NCBI GenBank assembly: GCA_030696465.1
Contig: JAUYSE010000083.1
Span: 1 to 6,994, forward strand
Direction: 5' to 3'
Length of the DNA: 6,994 bases
Source of the DNA: Legionellaceae bacterium
GTDB lineage: Bacteria; Pseudomonadota; Gammaproteobacteria; Legionellales; Legionellaceae
In this document: in pieces, positions 6,459 through 6,994 of the stretch
Layout of the letters: the number at the start of each line of letters is the position of its first letter
How positions within the stretch are numbered: the stretch's first letter is position 1
Program-made: the position numbers and the translations under genes
Notes under the pieces: model-generated
The model's input: only the letters and a program-made list of their open reading frames with translations
Database searches by the model: none
What the model was told of the DNA's origin: nothing

Positions 6459-6994
6459 GATGGTACCAAAATACGGTGTAGAGTATCAGCGACTCTTTGT
6501 ACATCAACAGGGGTTAAATGTTCGTGTGTGGGTAAGTTGATGCCGCGTGGCGCCCATTCATCGGCAATAGGGTAAAGAGTGTCTTCTGCATAAGGGGGGA
6601 GTACGTGCATGGGATAAAAAACTGGGCGTGTTTCAATACCACTATCGTCTAATTGTTGCATAACAACATTGCGTGTAGCTTCATTCTCGTGCCGTAAAAA
6701 AACAGTGTACATCCAGCCGACGGGTTTTGCCCACTCTGCTTGTGTAGGCAGTGTAATATGGTCTTGTAAATGTGCTAAGGCTTCGTTGTACCAAGCAAAG
6801 AGGGTTTCGCGTGCCGCTATAGCCTCTTCAATGCGCTCCATTTGCGCTAAACCAATAGCCGCTTGTATGTTTGTCATTCGATAATTGTAACCAATCACAG
6901 GGAACCAGTAGCGGCGTTTGAGATCCATGCCTTGACCTCGATATAATCGAAGTTTTGCGGCCAGATCACCATCATTGGTGGTAACCATCCCGCC
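6455..6994 (-). CDS. DegT/DnrJ/EryC1/StrS-family PLP aminotransferase, GDP-perosamine synthase-like (C-terminal part, cut at window edge)
   Basis: This is the last 179 residues of a sugar aminotransferase; the reading frame stays open to the window edge, so the ATG at 6988 is internal. The first visible residues (GGMVTTND) match the strand that in this family follows shortly after the PLP-binding lysine, so that lysine lies outside the window. Counting from the first visible codon, GQGMD is at 20-24, VIGYNYRMTNIQAAIGLAQ at 33-51, ETRPVFYPMH at 121-130 and RGINLPT at 150-156. From memory, this combination closely resembles GDP-perosamine synthases (Per/RfbE), which transaminate GDP-4-keto-6-deoxymannose with glutamate as amino donor in the cytosol. 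Other 4-keto-6-deoxy-sugar aminotransferases share most of these motifs, so the family is near certain but the substrate is not. The stop overlaps the next start (ATGA, 6455-6458), placing the enzyme in the same operon as the glycosyltransferases that could use its product. Confidence 0.9.
   Translation of the reverse strand, partial: GGMVTTNDGDLAAKLRLYRGQGMDLKRRYWFPVIGYNYRMTNIQAAIGLAQMERIEEAIAARETLFAWYNEALAHLQDHITLPTQAEWAKPVGWMYTVFLRHENEATRNVVMQQLDDSGIETRPVFYPMHVLPPYAEDTLYPIADEWAPRGINLPTHEHLTPVDVQRVADTLHRILVPS

Noticed and set aside
6986..6988. True start codon of the aminotransferase
   Set aside because: The frame stays open to the window edge with GG before this Met, matching the interior GGMV strand of the family; a 177-residue protein would lack the PLP-binding lysine.
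1..6994. A new defence, mobile or CRISPR-type system
   Set aside because: All six genes fit known polysaccharide-biosynthesis families. I found no transposase, integrase, nuclease, toxin-antitoxin pair, direct-repeat array or attachment-site duplication.

Overview
The window looks like part of a surface-polysaccharide (O-antigen or capsule-like) biosynthesis cluster from a Gram-negative bacterium. A low-to-moderate GC proteobacterium, possibly gammaproteobacterial, fits the protein families and the Shine-Dalgarno use, but this placement is inference and no marker gene fixes the taxon. All six genes lie on the minus strand, so transcription runs from high to low coordinates. Coding density is almost complete: the only stretches outside genes are 13 bases between two genes (3085-3097) and the last 119 bases (1-119).

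In transcription order the genes are: (1) the C-terminal part of a DegT/DnrJ/EryC1/StrS-type PLP aminotransferase that resembles GDP-perosamine synthases (6455-6994, cut by the window edge); (2) and (3) two related GT4-type glycosyltransferases of exactly 343 residues each (5427-6458 and 4399-5430), probably an old tandem duplication; (4) a third, distantly related GT4-like glycosyltransferase of 434 residues (3098-4402); (5) a 701-residue polytopic membrane protein with GT-C glycosyltransferase features and a C-terminal beta-rich domain of the DUF7024 type (979-3084); (6) an FkbM-family SAM-dependent methyltransferase with an SSWRIT-type C-terminal tail (120-992).

The first three junctions are all ATGA stop/start overlaps. 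The fourth has a Shine-Dalgarno sequence that includes the previous stop codon, and the fifth is a 14-base overlap. This argues for one translationally coupled operon with its promoter upstream of the window; no convincing internal promoter was seen. After the last gene there is a GC-rich perfect 9-bp hairpin (28-51) without a U-tract, more like a dispersed palindromic repeat or transcript-end stabiliser than a classical terminator.

A working model, mostly inferred: the aminotransferase makes a nucleotide-activated 4-amino-4,6-dideoxy sugar, the three cytosolic glycosyltransferases assemble a glycan on a lipid carrier, the GT-C membrane protein adds a residue or modifies the glycan from the periplasmic side, and the FkbM enzyme O-methylates a sugar. 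The flippase, polymerase or ABC transporter and the other sugar-nucleotide genes are not in view. I see no defence system, mobile element, CRISPR array or RNA gene. The points most worth a second look are the variant catalytic motifs in all three glycosyltransferases, the GT-C/DUF7024 architecture, the A-tracts inside the glycosyltransferase genes, and a small hairpin over one ribosome-binding site.
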